A stretch of DNA of 64,000 bases from Nocardioides sp. Root190 (GCF_001428565.1 NZ_LMIA01000007.1:398269-462268), one strand, 5' to 3'; positions 27,912 to 36,475 are shown, counted from the first letter of the stretch. Notes: generated by a model from the sequence alone, not told the origin. Numbers and translations: made by a program.

Positions 27912-29348
27912 ATGGGGACCTCGCGACGCTGGACCGCACGTGAACTGATCGAGCTCGTCCTCGACGACGGTTCCTACGAGTCCTGGGATGCTCCGATCGA
28001 CATCAGCGGGCACCCGGACGACTACCGCGTGGCGCTCGAGCGGGCTGCGGAGAAGGCCGGAACCGACGAGTCGGTGCTGACCGGCCGCGGCACCGTCAGC
28101 GGTCGTCCGGTCGCCTTCGTCGTCAACGAGTTCGCCTTCCTGGCCGGCTCGATCGGCATCGCGGCGGCGGACCGGATCGCGGCCGCCGTCCGCCGTGCGA
28201 GTGCCGAAGGGCTCCCCGTCCTGGCGAGTACTGCGTCCGGCGGGACCCGCATGCAGGAGGGCACGCGCGCGTTCGTGCAGATGGTCGAGATCTCCCGTGC
28301 GCTGATGGAGCACCGCGCTGCGGGCCTGCCGTACCTCGTCCACCTGCGGCATCCCACGACCGGCGGCGTCTACGCGTCGTGGGGCTCGCTGGGCCACGTG
28401 ACCGTCGCCGAGCCCGGCGCGCTGGTGGGCTTCCTCGGGCCGAAGGTCTACGAGGCCCTCAACGGTGAGCCGTTCCCCGAGGGCGTGCAGCTCGCCGAGA
28501 ACCTCGCCGCCAAGGGGGTGATCGATGCCGTCGTTGCGGCCGAGGACCTTCCGGCGCTCGTCGACCATGCGCTCGGCGCCCTGGTCGACCCGCCGGTGGA
28601 GCGGACCCTGCCGCGTCGTACTCCCGTCACCGTCGGCACCACGCTCGACCACCCGGTCTGGGAGGACATCGAGGCCACCCGGGCCCAGGGGCGGGTGGGG
28701 GTGCGCGACCTGCTGAGGTACGGCGCGACCAGCACCCTGCGCCTCAAGGGCACCGACGAGGGCGAGCGCGACGACGCCGTCCTGGTCGCGCTGACCCGCC
28801 TCGACGGCCAGCCGTGCGTGCTCGTCGGGCAGGACCGGTCCCGCCAGAGTGACGCGACACCGCTGGGCCCGGGTGCCCTGCGTGAGGCGCGTCGCGCGAT
28901 GGAGCTCGCCGAGGAGCTGCGGCTGCCGCTCGTCACCGTGGTCGACACCCCGGGCGCCGAGCTGTCACAGGCTGCCGAGGAGGGCGCGATGGCCGGCGAG
29001 ATCGCTCGCTGCATCGCCGGCCTCGTGACGATGACGGTGCCGACCGTGTCGGTGATCCTCGGCCAGGGCTGCGGCGGCGGTGCGCTCGCGATGCTGCCCG
29101 CCCGGACCGTCCTGGCCACCGAGCGCGGCTGGCTCTCGCCGCTGCCGCCCGAGGGGGCGAGCGTGATCGTGCACGGCGACACCAGCCACGCCGCGGAGAT
29201 GGCGGCGTTGCAGAAGGTCGGCGCGCTGGACCTGCTCGCCAGCGGCGACGTGCACGGCGTGATCCCCGAGCTCGACGGGGACACGCCGGAGACCCTCGCG
29301 CGAGCGGTGGTCGCGGAGGTCGCGGCGAGGTTGTCCGTCGTTGGTTGA
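27912..29348 (+). CDS. Fused acetyl-CoA carboxylase carboxyltransferase (beta-alpha)
   Basis: The product is 478 residues, combining an AccD-like half (about 1-225) and an AccA-like half (about 245-478). Together they would transfer carboxyl from biotin to acetyl-CoA (or another acyl-CoA), making malonyl-CoA for lipid synthesis. Motifs: VVNEFAFLAGSIGIAAADRI, ASGGTRMQEGTRAFVQM (oxyanion region of the beta half), TVVDTPGAELSQAAEEGAMA and ILGQGCGGGALAML (alpha half). The AccD zinc finger is absent. It resembles mycobacterial AccD3. No biotin carboxylase gene is in the window. ATG start, apparently leaderless. The stop codon lies in an intergenic repeat. Confidence 0.9.
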   Translation: MGTSRRWTARELIELVLDDGSYESWDAPIDISGHPDDYRVALERAAEKAGTDESVLTGRGTVSGRPVAFVVNEFAFLAGSIGIAAADRIAAAVRRASAEGLPVLASTASGGTRMQEGTRAFVQMVEISRALMEHRAAGLPYLVHLRHPTTGGVYASWGSLGHVTVAEPGALVGFLGPKVYEALNGEPFPEGVQLAENLAAKGVIDAVVAAEDLPALVDHALGALVDPPVERTLPRRTPVTVGTTLDHPVWEDIEATRAQGRVGVRDLLRYGATSTLRLKGTDEGERDDAVLVALTRLDGQPCVLVGQDRSRQSDATPLGPGALREARRAMELAEELRLPLVTVVDTPGAELSQAAEEGAMAGEIARCIAGLVTMTVPTVSVILGQGCGGGALAMLPARTVLATERGWLSPLPPEGASVIVHGDTSHAAEMAALQKVGALDLLASGDVHGVIPELDGDTPETLARAVVAEVAARLSVVG

Positions 29349-29497
29349 GGTGTGAGGCGCGCCAGCGCCGAGCCTCGAAACCCGGTGAGCCGGTGAGCCG
29401 GTGCCGGAACTCTCCGGGTGCTCGCGCCTCGCCACCGGAACGGGTTTCGAGACGCGCCGTCGCGAGCTCGTTCCTCGCTCGCGGGCGCTCCTCAACC
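29343..29497. repeat. Composite intergenic inverted repeat
   Basis: Two opposed copies of one element face each other: GGTTGAGG (29343-29350) plus CTCGAAACCCG (29374-29384), then CGGGTTTCGAG (29441-29451) plus CCTCAACC (29490-29497). Between them is an 8-base tandem, CGGTGAGC twice (29383-29398). The outer GGTTGAGG supplies the TGA stop of the carboxyltransferase gene. I recall similar GGTTGAGG...CTCGAAACC palindromes between genes of Nocardioides, but could not search. Confidence 0.7.
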
Positions 29498-29508
29498 TCG
29501 GTCGCTGT

Positions 29509-29535
29509 TGACGCCTTCGCTTCGCTCAGGCGTCA
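29509..29535. terminator. Hairpin overlapping the 3' end of the ketosteroid isomerase gene
   Basis: TGACGCCT (29509-29516) and AGGCGTCA (29528-29535) form a perfect 8-base stem with an 11-base loop. It includes the isomerase stop codon (minus strand) and has no T tract. It may terminate convergent transcription or be part of the adjoining repeat. Confidence 0.45.
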
Positions 29536-29906
29536 GCGACCGACATGTCCTCGCCGCTCCAGAACGCGCGCATTCTGGTGATCCGACCCTCGTCGTCGAA
29601 GGTCATCACGTCGATCGGGGCGAGGGTGTAGGTCTGGTCGCCGGCCGTGGTGACGAGCTCGAAGGCGAAGGCCGCCTCGTTGCCGGCGACGCGCACGTGG
29701 AGCAGCTTCGCGGACTGCTCGAGGCCGTCGAGGGCGCCGTAGAACTCGGCGATGGACTCGCGGGTGGTGCGGACCTCGGAGCCGACCGGGTCCTCGACGG
29801 TGGCGCCGTCGGCGTACAACGCGACCACATCGGCCGAGGCGCCGGTGGCGACGAGGTCGACGTACTTCTGGACGATCTCGAGGATCGTCTCCCTGCTGGC
29901 GGCCAC
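29526..29906 (-). CDS. Delta5-3-ketosteroid isomerase-like protein (NTF2 fold)
   Basis: The product is 126 residues, the normal length of bacterial steroid delta-isomerases. The three catalytic positions known from Pseudomonas are kept: Tyr15 in VQKYVDLV, Asp39 in TVEDPVGSE, and Asp99 in LAPIDVMTF. The fold would shift the double bond of 3-oxo-delta5 steroids by Asp39-mediated proton transfer. The family neighbour SnoaL is less likely because the acidic pair is intact. GGAGAT lies close before the ATG. A palindrome matching KstR operators lies 28 bases upstream, which supports a steroid link. No other steroid gene is nearby. Confidence 0.88.
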   Translation of the reverse strand: MAASRETILEIVQKYVDLVATGASADVVALYADGATVEDPVGSEVRTTRESIAEFYGALDGLEQSAKLLHVRVAGNEAAFAFELVTTAGDQTYTLAPIDVMTFDDEGRITRMRAFWSGEDMSVADA

Positions 29907-29932
29907 GGCATCTCCTTGAGTGGGCGAGAAAC

Positions 29933-29946
29933 TAGAACGTGTTCTC
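29933..29946. promoter_or_regulatory. KstR-like TetR operator
   Basis: TAGAACGTGTTCTC contains the palindrome AGAAC-GT-GTTCT (29934-29945). It agrees with the KstR consensus TnnAACnnGTTnnA of mycobacterial and rhodococcal cholesterol genes at seven of eight fixed bases (last A is C). It sits between the isomerase gene (leftward) and purA (rightward), 27 bases from the isomerase start codon. Confidence 0.6.
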
Positions 29947-29997
29947 GTTGTGCCGAATCTAGCGTGAAGGTCGCATTTTGGTAACGTGACGCCGCAA

Positions 29998-30114
29998 GAG
30001 CCCCGGTCCTTGCCGGGGCTCCTCGCACGTCAGGACACCAGCAACCAAGAAGTGGTGCGTTGAGCAGCCGTCCCCTCGGACGGAGGGACTCCGTGTCGTA
30101 GCGAAGGAGCGAGC
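29998..30114 (+). promoter_or_regulatory. purA leader with hairpins
   Basis: A perfect 9-base stem GAGCCCCGG / CCGGGGCTC with a 6-base loop occupies 29998-30021, too far from any stop to end an upstream plus-strand gene. Nearer the gene, GTCCC...GGGAC and ACGGA-N5-TCCGT (about 30069-30092) are mutually exclusive pairings. AAGGAG lies about eight bases before the purA ATG. A TAACGT at about 29982 could be the -10 box. A structured 5' leader is inferred; I do not recognise a known riboswitch. Confidence 0.4.
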
Positions 30115-31398
30115 ATGCCCGCAATCGTGATCGTCGGCGCCCAGTGGGGCGACGAAGGCAAGGGCAAGGCGACCGACCACCTGGGCAGGCAGGTCGACTA
30201 CGTCGTGAAGTTCAACGGCGGCAACAACGCCGGGCACACGGTCGTCATCGGCGACCAGAAGTTCGCCCTGCACCTCCTGCCGAGCGGCATCCTCACGCCC
30301 GGCTGCACGCCGGTCATCGGCAACGGCGTCGTCGTCGACATCGACGTGTTGTTCCAGGAGATCGACGGTCTCGAGGCGCGCGGCATCGACACCTCCTCCC
30401 TCAAGCTCAGCGCCAACGCGCACGTCATCGCCGACTACAACCGGCAGGTCGACAAGGTCAACGAGCGCTTCCTCGGCAGCCGCCGGATCGGGACAACCGG
30501 TCGCGGCATCGGCCCGACGTACGCCGACAAGATGAACCGCATCGGCATCCGGATCCAGGACCTCTTCGACGAGAAGATCCTGACCCAGAAGGTCGAGGGC
30601 GCGCTCGAGCTCAAGGGCCAGGTCCTCACCAAGATCTACAACCGCCGCGGCCCGTCGGTCGAGCAGACCGTCGAGGAGCTGCGCAGCCACGCGGAACGGC
30701 TCGCGCCGTACGTCTGCGACACGGCGCTCCTGCTCGGCGAGGCGCTGGACCGCGACGAGGTCGTGCTGCTCGAGGCCGGCCAGGCCACGCTGCTCGACGT
30801 CGACCACGGCACCTACCCGTTCGTCACCTCCAGCAGCGCCACCGCCGGCGGCGCCTGCACCGGCTCCGGCATCCCGCCGACCCGCATCGACCAGGTCATC
30901 GCGATCGTGAAGGCCTACACCACGCGCGTCGGCGAGGGCCCGTTCCCCACCGAGCTGCACGACGACAAGGGCGAGTTCCTGCGCAAGGCCGGCTGGGAGT
31001 ACGGCACCACGACCGGCCGCCCGCGCCGCTGTGGCTGGTACGACACCGTCATCGCCCGCTACGCCGCGCGCATCAACGGCGTCACGGACTTCGTCCTCAC
31101 CAAGCTCGACGTCCTCACTGGACTCGAGCAGGTGCCGGTCTGCGTCGCGTACGACGTCGACGGCGTGCGTCACGAGGAGATGCCGGTCAACCAGACCGAC
31201 TTCCACCACGCGGTGCCGATCTACGAGTACCTCCCCGGCTGGTTCGAGGACCTCACCGAGTGCCGCTCGTTCGAGGATCTCCCGAAGAACGCGCGGGACT
31301 ACGTCGAGTACGTCGAGGCGCGCTCCGGCGCGAAGATCTCGGTCATCGGCGTGGGTCCGGAGCGCGAGCAGGCGGTCGTGCGGCACCCGCTGCGCTGA
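30115..31398 (+). CDS. purA: Adenylosuccinate synthetase
   Basis: PurA joins IMP and aspartate with GTP hydrolysis to make adenylosuccinate, the first committed step to AMP. The product is 427 residues, full length. Motifs: the GTP loop [25 protein letters not shown], the IMP-binding segment [26 protein letters not shown], and the C-terminal [18 protein letters not shown]. PurB, which acts next, is encoded at 38.9-40.3 kb. The leader of about 120 bases has hairpins. Confidence 0.97.
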   Translation: MPAIVIVGAQWGDEGKGKATDHLGRQVDYVVKFNGGNNAGHTVVIGDQKFALHLLPSGILTPGCTPVIGNGVVVDIDVLFQEIDGLEARGIDTSSLKLSANAHVIADYNRQVDKVNERFLGSRRIGTTGRGIGPTYADKMNRIGIRIQDLFDEKILTQKVEGALELKGQVLTKIYNRRGPSVEQTVEELRSHAERLAPYVCDTALLLGEALDRDEVVLLEAGQATLLDVDHGTYPFVTSSSATAGGACTGSGIPPTRIDQVIAIVKAYTTRVGEGPFPTELHDDKGEFLRKAGWEYGTTTGRPRRCGWYDTVIARYAARINGVTDFVLTKLDVLTGLEQVPVCVAYDVDGVRHEEMPVNQTDFHHAVPIYEYLPGWFEDLTECRSFEDLPKNARDYVEYVEARSGAKISVIGVGPEREQAVVRHPLR

Positions 31399-31416
31399 GC
31401 CACCGGGCCCGGCAGG

Positions 31417-33510
31417 TCAGGACACCGTCACGAAGCCGTCGGTGCACTCGTCCCCGCAGGGGAGCGATCCCCACGACTGGCCCTCGGCGAAGGACGTGCC
31501 GTCGGAGAGGTGGACCATGAGCTCGATCGAGTCGTCCTCGCCGTCACGGACCTGGACGAGGTCGGCGTCGCCGTCCCCGTCGACGTCGCTGAGGGCGACG
31601 CTGCGGACGTCTCCGCTGAGGGCGTTGTCCAGCGCCTCGTCCTTGCCGATGGCCTCGGCCACCTGCCACCAGACGGTGCGCTCGGCGATGGCGTCGCCCT
31701 CGACCTCGTAGACGAAGTAGCGCGCCTGGGTGGAGCTGAGGATGCCGATCTCGTCGGCGCCGTCGCCGTCGACGTCGCCGATCGACCAGCTGGCCAGGAT
31801 CGGGCTCACCACCGGGTCGACCAGGTCCTGGCTGGTGGTCGCGGACAGCTCGCCGTCCTGGGCCGTGAGCACGGTCGCGGTGCCTCCGGAGGTGTCGCCC
31901 TCGGTCCAGTAGAGGATCTCGTCGGTGCCGTCCCCGTCGAAGTCCCCGGTCCAGATCTGCCCGTCGGGGAGGTCGGAGCGGAACCACTGCTCGGGCTCGG
32001 CGAAGCCGCCGTCCTCGGCGAGCGCGACGTGGATGCTGTTGCCGCCCTCGTCGGGCTCGCCGAGCATGACCAGGTCGTCGCTCCCGTCGCCGTCGACGTC
32101 GCCGGTCTTGATGTTGTGGCGCTTGATGTCGAACACCGGGTCGAGGACCAGGTCGATCGTCGAGTCGGGGCTGCTGTTGTCGGTCGGGACGACGTGCACG
32201 CGCAGCTCACCGTCGTCCTCGTCGAGCCACAGGACCTCGGGACCGCCGTCCCCGTCGGTGTCGCCGACGATCGGGAAGGTGTCCTCTCCGGGACCGGGCA
32301 CCGGTGAGCCGAACTGCTTGCCGGTGGAGGACACCCGCCAGAGCGGCAGCGGGCTGATCGTCTCGCCGAGCCGGAACTGGCGCAGGAGCACGTCGCCGCG
32401 GCCGTCGCCGTCGATGTCGCCGGCCACGGCCGGCTCGGACCGACGGTCCTCGCCTCCGGTGGCGTCGTCACCGCGAGCGATCGCCCAGGTGGCGATCCCG
32501 CCACCGACGAGTGCGAGCGCGGCGACGCCGACCAGCACGGGCGCCCACCGGCCACGGCCGGACTTCTGCGCAGCAGGAGGGCCGGGCGGGGGAGGCGGTG
32601 GCGGAGGCGCGTCACGGACGACGGTCGTCGCGTCGGGTGCGGAGGCCGGGCCCTGGACCGTCGCGTCGGGGGCCCGCGCGGCGAGTCGCTCGAGGTCGGC
32701 GCGCAGGTCGGAGGCGTGGGTGTACCTCTCGGCGGGGTCCTTGGCGAGGGCCCGCTCGATGACGGCGTTGAGCTCCTCGATGAACGGCCCCGCGCCGGGG
32801 AGCCGCGGGATCGGTGCCTGCTGGTGGGCGAGCGCCACCTGGACGTCCGTGCCCTGGAACGGCTCCCGCCCGGTCAGGCAGGTCCACAGGAGGACCCCGA
32901 CGGCGTACAGGTCGCTGGCCGGCGTCGCCGGCAGGCCTGCGGTGCGCTCGGGGGACAAGTAGGACCACGTGCCCGCGACCATGCCGGCCGCCGTCGGCGC
33001 CGGGCCCTCGACGCCCTCGGACCGGGCGATGCCGAAGTCGCAGAGGTAGGCGTGGATGTCGGCTCCCTCGCCGCGGCGCAGCAGGACGTTGCCGGGCTTC
33101 ACGTCGCGGTGGATGACCCCCACGCGGTGCGCGTCGCCGAGTCCTCGGGTGACCTGGGCGCACACCTCGAGGGCGCGCCGTGCGGGCATCGCGCCGTGGG
33201 CGGCGATCTCGGCAGTCAGGTCCGTTCCGTCGACGTACTGGGTGACGATGTACGGCGTCCCGTCGACCTCGTCGTGGTCGTGGATCGCGATCACGTGGGG
33301 TGAGTCCAGCAGGGCGAGCGCCGCGGCCTCGGCCTGGAACCTGGCCCGGAACTCCGGCGACTGGGCGAGCACGCCGGTGATCACCTTGATGGCGACGGTG
33401 CGGTTCAGGCGTTGGTCGGTCGCGGCGAAGACGATGCCCATCCCGCCCTGGCCGAGGACGCGGTCGAGGCGGTAGCGGCCGAGCTCCTCGCCCACCTGGG
33501 GGACGCGCAT
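31417..33510 (-). CDS. Membrane Ser/Thr kinase with FG-GAP (integrin-like) outside domain
   Basis: The product is 697 residues. The kinase domain (about 10-275) has the glycine loop GQGGMGIV, Lys42 in VAIK, an ordinary RD catalytic loop HRDVKPGNVLL, DFG and a SPE motif, like PknB-type kinases. A proline run (PPPPPPPPGPP) leads to one membrane helix (WAPVLVGVAALALVGGGIAT). Outside, six repeats of the form GDxDGDGxxD occur (AGDIDGDGRGDV, TGDFDGDGTDEI, LSDVDGDGDADL and others). These are FG-GAP/VCBS calcium-binding propeller repeats. The C-terminus has a CGDEC pair. GGGAG lies before the ATG. It is convergent with purA, with 18 bases between. Confidence 0.92.
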   Translation of the reverse strand: MRVPQVGEELGRYRLDRVLGQGGMGIVFAATDQRLNRTVAIKVITGVLAQSPEFRARFQAEAAALALLDSPHVIAIHDHDEVDGTPYIVTQYVDGTDLTAEIAAHGAMPARRALEVCAQVTRGLGDAHRVGVIHRDVKPGNVLLRRGEGADIHAYLCDFGIARSEGVEGPAPTAAGMVAGTWSYLSPERTAGLPATPASDLYAVGVLLWTCLTGREPFQGTDVQVALAHQQAPIPRLPGAGPFIEELNAVIERALAKDPAERYTHASDLRADLERLAARAPDATVQGPASAPDATTVVRDAPPPPPPPPGPPAAQKSGRGRWAPVLVGVAALALVGGGIATWAIARGDDATGGEDRRSEPAVAGDIDGDGRGDVLLRQFRLGETISPLPLWRVSSTGKQFGSPVPGPGEDTFPIVGDTDGDGGPEVLWLDEDDGELRVHVVPTDNSSPDSTIDLVLDPVFDIKRHNIKTGDVDGDGSDDLVMLGEPDEGGNSIHVALAEDGGFAEPEQWFRSDLPDGQIWTGDFDGDGTDEILYWTEGDTSGGTATVLTAQDGELSATTSQDLVDPVVSPILASWSIGDVDGDGADEIGILSSTQARYFVYEVEGDAIAERTVWWQVAEAIGKDEALDNALSGDVRSVALSDVDGDGDADLVQVRDGEDDSIELMVHLSDGTSFAEGQSWGSLPCGDECTDGFVTVS

Positions 33511-33557
33511 GGGGACTCCCGAGATCGTGGGGGACAACAGGGCGCCAGTGTGCCTGA

Positions 33558-34151
33558 TCAGTCCAGACCGGCGACCTGCCGGGCCGTCGTACGGAAGTCG
33601 GTGGCCACGTCGCGGCCGTCCAGGTAGCTGCCGACGAGCATGGCGTCGCGCAGCAGGACGAGTGCGGCCGCGGTGGCGGCCGGGTCGGCGACCTCCGCGC
33701 CCGTGGCGATGGCCGTCAGGGTGGCGCGGAACCAGTCCCGGTGCTGGCGCACGACCTGACGCACCGGGCCGTCGGCGTCGGGGAACTCCGCGCTGGCGTT
33801 GATGAACGGGCACCCGCGGGTGTGCAGGCGGGTCGCGTCGTCGGCGACGCCGTCGATGACCAGCCCGAGCAGGTCGCGCGGCCCGAGGTCGGCTGTGGCC
33901 GCTGCGTCGGCGGCCGCGGCGAAGAGTCCCCGGATCGTCGCGTCCTCGTGCTCGAGGTAGGCGACGACGAGCGCCTCCTTGCCGGGGAAGTGGCGGTACA
34001 TCGTGGCCCGGGTGACGCCCGCCTCGGCGAGGACGCGGTCGACGCCGACACCGTTGATGCCCTCGGCGTAGAAGAGCCGCGTCGCCGTACGCAGCAGTCG
34101 CTCACGGGGTTCGGAGACCTTGTCGGTCCGCGGCGGCGGGGCATCGGGCAC
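33558..34151 (-). CDS. TetR-family transcriptional repressor
   Basis: The product is 197 residues. The N-terminal helix-turn-helix is clear: RERLLRTATRLFYAEGINGV, then RVLAEAGVTRATMYRHFPGK. The C-terminal ligand domain is of the TetR_C type with CPFINASAEFPD. I choose GTG 34151 because TAGGAT on the same strand ends seven bases upstream; the alternative ATG 34199 has a GGAGG and would add 16 residues. It is divergent from a hydrolase gene, and an operator-like palindrome lies between them at 34230-34243, so it probably controls that gene and perhaps itself. The inducer is unknown. Confidence 0.9.
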   Translation of the reverse strand: MPDAPPPRTDKVSEPRERLLRTATRLFYAEGINGVGVDRVLAEAGVTRATMYRHFPGKEALVVAYLEHEDATIRGLFAAAADAAATADLGPRDLLGLVIDGVADDATRLHTRGCPFINASAEFPDADGPVRQVVRQHRDWFRATLTAIATGAEVADPAATAAALVLLRDAMLVGSYLDGRDVATDFRTTARQVAGLD

Positions 34152-34229
34152 GGCCCTGATCCTAGGCGCCGAAAAAACTTGCCCCTTGACGGAATGCATC
34201 GCGGACCTCCACAGTTGAGCCAGACAACA

Positions 34230-34243
34230 AGAACGAACGTTCT
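34230..34243. promoter_or_regulatory. Palindromic operator between tetR and hydrolase
   Basis: AGAACG-AA-CGTTCT is a perfect 6-base inverted repeat with a 2-base spacer, a typical TetR-family operator. It lies 37 bases before the hydrolase ATG and about 78 bases before the tetR start. Confidence 0.6.
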
Positions 34244-34280
34244 ATCTCTCAAGGATAGGACCTCACCCAAGGAGAAAGCC

Positions 34281-35153
34281 ATGACCACCACCACCGCCGC
34301 CAGCACCGTCACCACCCGCGAGGCCGCCGAGGTCGCCGCAGCCAACGCGTCGGGCCGCCAGCCCGTTGTCTTCGTCCACGGCCTCTGGCTGCTGCACAGC
34401 AGCTGGGACGCCTGGAAGACCTACGTCGAGGAGCAGGGGTACGCCGCCGTCTCGGTCGACTGGCCCGATGACGCCGCCGACGTCGCGGCAGCCCGCGCCG
34501 ACGCCGACTCGCTCGCCGGCACCTCGGTCGTCGACGTCGCCGATCACGTCGAGGCCGTCATCGCCGGCCTGGACCGCAAGCCGGTCGTGATCGGCCACTC
34601 CTTCGGCGGGCTGCTCGTCCAGATCATCGCCGGACGCGGCATCGCCGCCGGCACGGTCGCGATCGACCCCGCCCCCAGCAAGGGAGTCCTGCCGCTGCCG
34701 CTCTCCGCGCTCAAGGCATCCTTCCCGGTCCTGGGCAACCCGCTCAACCACGGCCGCACGGTCACGCTGACCTTCGACCAGTTCCGCTACGGCTTCGCCA
34801 ACGCTGTCTCGGAGGAGGAGGCCCGCGAGCTCTACGCCGCTGCCCACACCCCCGCCCCCGGCCGCCCGCTCTTCCAGGCGGCGACCGCGAACCTCAACCC
34901 CTGGGCGAAGACCAAGGCCGTCAAGAAGAACGCCGACCGTGGCCCGTTGCTCGTCGTGACCGGCGAGAACGACCACATCGTCCCGTTCGCGATGGCCAAC
35001 GCGGCCTACAAGCTGCAGCGCAGGAACAAGCACCACGCCACCGAGATCGTCGAGATCGCCGGCGTCGGCCACTCGCTGGTCATCGACAGCCACTGGCGCG
35101 AGGTCGCCGACGTGGCGCTGGAGTTCCTGGGACGCAACGGACTCGGCGCCTGA
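34281..35153 (+). CDS. Alpha/beta hydrolase
   Basis: The product is 290 residues, cytoplasmic. The oxyanion segment is VVFVHGLWLLHSSWDAW. The nucleophile elbow GHSFGG carries the catalytic Ser, TGENDHIVP has the probable acid, and GVGHS supplies the His. It resembles esterase/haloperoxidase-like hydrolases without a cap I could assign. AAGGAGAAAG precedes the ATG. A divergent TetR gene and palindrome suggest substrate-induced expression. The natural ester or epoxide substrate is unknown. Confidence 0.9.
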   Translation: MTTTTAASTVTTREAAEVAAANASGRQPVVFVHGLWLLHSSWDAWKTYVEEQGYAAVSVDWPDDAADVAAARADADSLAGTSVVDVADHVEAVIAGLDRKPVVIGHSFGGLLVQIIAGRGIAAGTVAIDPAPSKGVLPLPLSALKASFPVLGNPLNHGRTVTLTFDQFRYGFANAVSEEEARELYAAAHTPAPGRPLFQAATANLNPWAKTKAVKKNADRGPLLVVTGENDHIVPFAMANAAYKLQRRNKHHATEIVEIAGVGHSLVIDSHWREVADVALEFLGRNGLGA

Positions 35154-35171
35154 GCCACCGAGCCGGACGAA

Positions 35172-35177
35172 TAGGAT
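35172..35177 (+). promoter_or_regulatory. -10 box of purD (leaderless)
   Basis: TAGGAT ends eight bases before the purD GTG, and there is no ribosome-binding site, so transcription is expected to start at or one to two bases before the start codon. Confidence 0.5.
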
Positions 35178-35185
35178 CGACTCCC

Positions 35186-36475
35186 GTGAAGACCCTCGTG
35201 ATCGGCACCGGTGGCCGCGAGCACGCGCTCGCGCTCGCGCTCTCCCGCGACCCGTCCGTGACGGAGGTGCACGCGGCCCCGGGCAACCCGGGCATCGGAG
35301 CCTTCGCGAGCTTGCACGACGTCGAGGTGATGGACGGCGCGGCGATCGCCGAGCTGGCCCGGGAGATCGGTGCCGACCTCGTCATCGTCGGCCCCGAGGC
35401 ACCGCTGGTCGCGGGTGTCGCCGACGCAGTTCGCGCCGTGGGGATCCCGGTCTTCGGACCGTCCGCCGCGGCCGCCCGGCTCGAGGGGTCCAAGGCCTTC
35501 TCCAAGGAGGTCATGGCTGCGGCCGGCGTACCCACCGCGGGTTCGCGCACCTGCACCACCCCCGATCAGGTCGCTGCCGCACTCGACGAGTTCGGGGCGC
35601 CGTACGTCGTCAAGGACGACGCCCTCGCGGCAGGCAAGGGCGTCGTGGTCACCCGCGACCGGGACGAGGCCGTGGCCCACGCGGCGGCCTGCGGGACAGT
35701 CGTGATCGAGGAGTTCCTCGACGGTCCCGAGGTCTCCCTGTTCGCCGTGTGCGACGGCACGACCGCGCACGCACTGCAGCCGGCCCAGGACTTCAAGCGC
35801 ATCTTCGACGGCGGCCGCGGCCCGAACACCGGCGGGATGGGCTCCTACTCCCCGCTCGCGTGGGCGCCTGTCGACCTCGCCACCACCGTTCTCGCCACCG
35901 TCGTGCAGCCGACCCTGGACGAGATGGTCCGCCGTGGCGCGCCGTTCGTCGGCTGCCTCTACGTCGGCCTCGCGCTGACCGATGCCGGCCCCCGGGTCAT
36001 CGAGTTCAACTGCCGCTTCGGTGACCCCGACATCCAGCCGGTGCTGGCCGTCCTCGAGTCGCCGCTCGGCGAGCTCCTGCACGGTGCCGCCGAGGGCCGC
36101 CTCGCCGGGATCGCCGCACCGACCTTCCGCGACGCCGCCTCGGTGACCGTGGTGCTCGCCTCGGCCGGCTACCCCGAGTCCTCCTCCAAGGGCGACGTCA
36201 TCACCGGCGTCGGCGTCGCCAACGGCGTCACCGACGTCGACGTGATCCACGCCGGCACCGCACTCGTCGAGGACCCCGACGGTTCCGGCCAGCAGCTCGT
36301 GACCGCCGGCGGCCGGGTGCTCGCGGTCCGTGCGATCGGGTACGACGTCGCCGACGCCCGCGCCCGGGCCTACGCCGCCGCCGACCTGATCTCCTTCGAC
36401 GGCCAGCAGCGTCGCTCGGACATCGCCGCCGAGCCGCTCGGGGTCATCGAGGGCGCATCCCTCAAGGACGACTGA
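35186..36475 (+). CDS. purD: Phosphoribosylamine-glycine ligase (GAR synthetase)
   Basis: PurD ligates glycine to 5-phosphoribosylamine with ATP, the second step of purine synthesis. The product is 429 residues. It shows the N-domain start KTLVIGTGGREHALALAL, IVGPEAPLVAGVADA, the ATP-grasp elements YVVKDDALAAGKGVVV and VVIEEFLDGPEVSLFAV, PNTGGMGSYSP and EFNCRFGDPDIQPVL. GTG start. The GNAT gene at 36476 begins at the base after its stop codon, so they form an operon. Confidence 0.97.
   Translation: MKTLVIGTGGREHALALALSRDPSVTEVHAAPGNPGIGAFASLHDVEVMDGAAIAELAREIGADLVIVGPEAPLVAGVADAVRAVGIPVFGPSAAAARLEGSKAFSKEVMAAAGVPTAGSRTCTTPDQVAAALDEFGAPYVVKDDALAAGKGVVVTRDRDEAVAHAAACGTVVIEEFLDGPEVSLFAVCDGTTAHALQPAQDFKRIFDGGRGPNTGGMGSYSPLAWAPVDLATTVLATVVQPTLDEMVRRGAPFVGCLYVGLALTDAGPRVIEFNCRFGDPDIQPVLAVLESPLGELLHGAAEGRLAGIAAPTFRDAASVTVVLASAGYPESSSKGDVITGVGVANGVTDVDVIHAGTALVEDPDGSGQQLVTAGGRVLAVRAIGYDVADARARAYAAADLISFDGQQRRSDIAAEPLGVIEGASLKDD

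Noticed and set aside
34152..34199. Longer tetR starting at ATG 34199 with GGAGG
   Set aside because: The added 16 residues lie before a normal-length TetR, and a TAGGAT box seven bases before GTG 34151 matches the leaderless pattern seen elsewhere. Not excluded.
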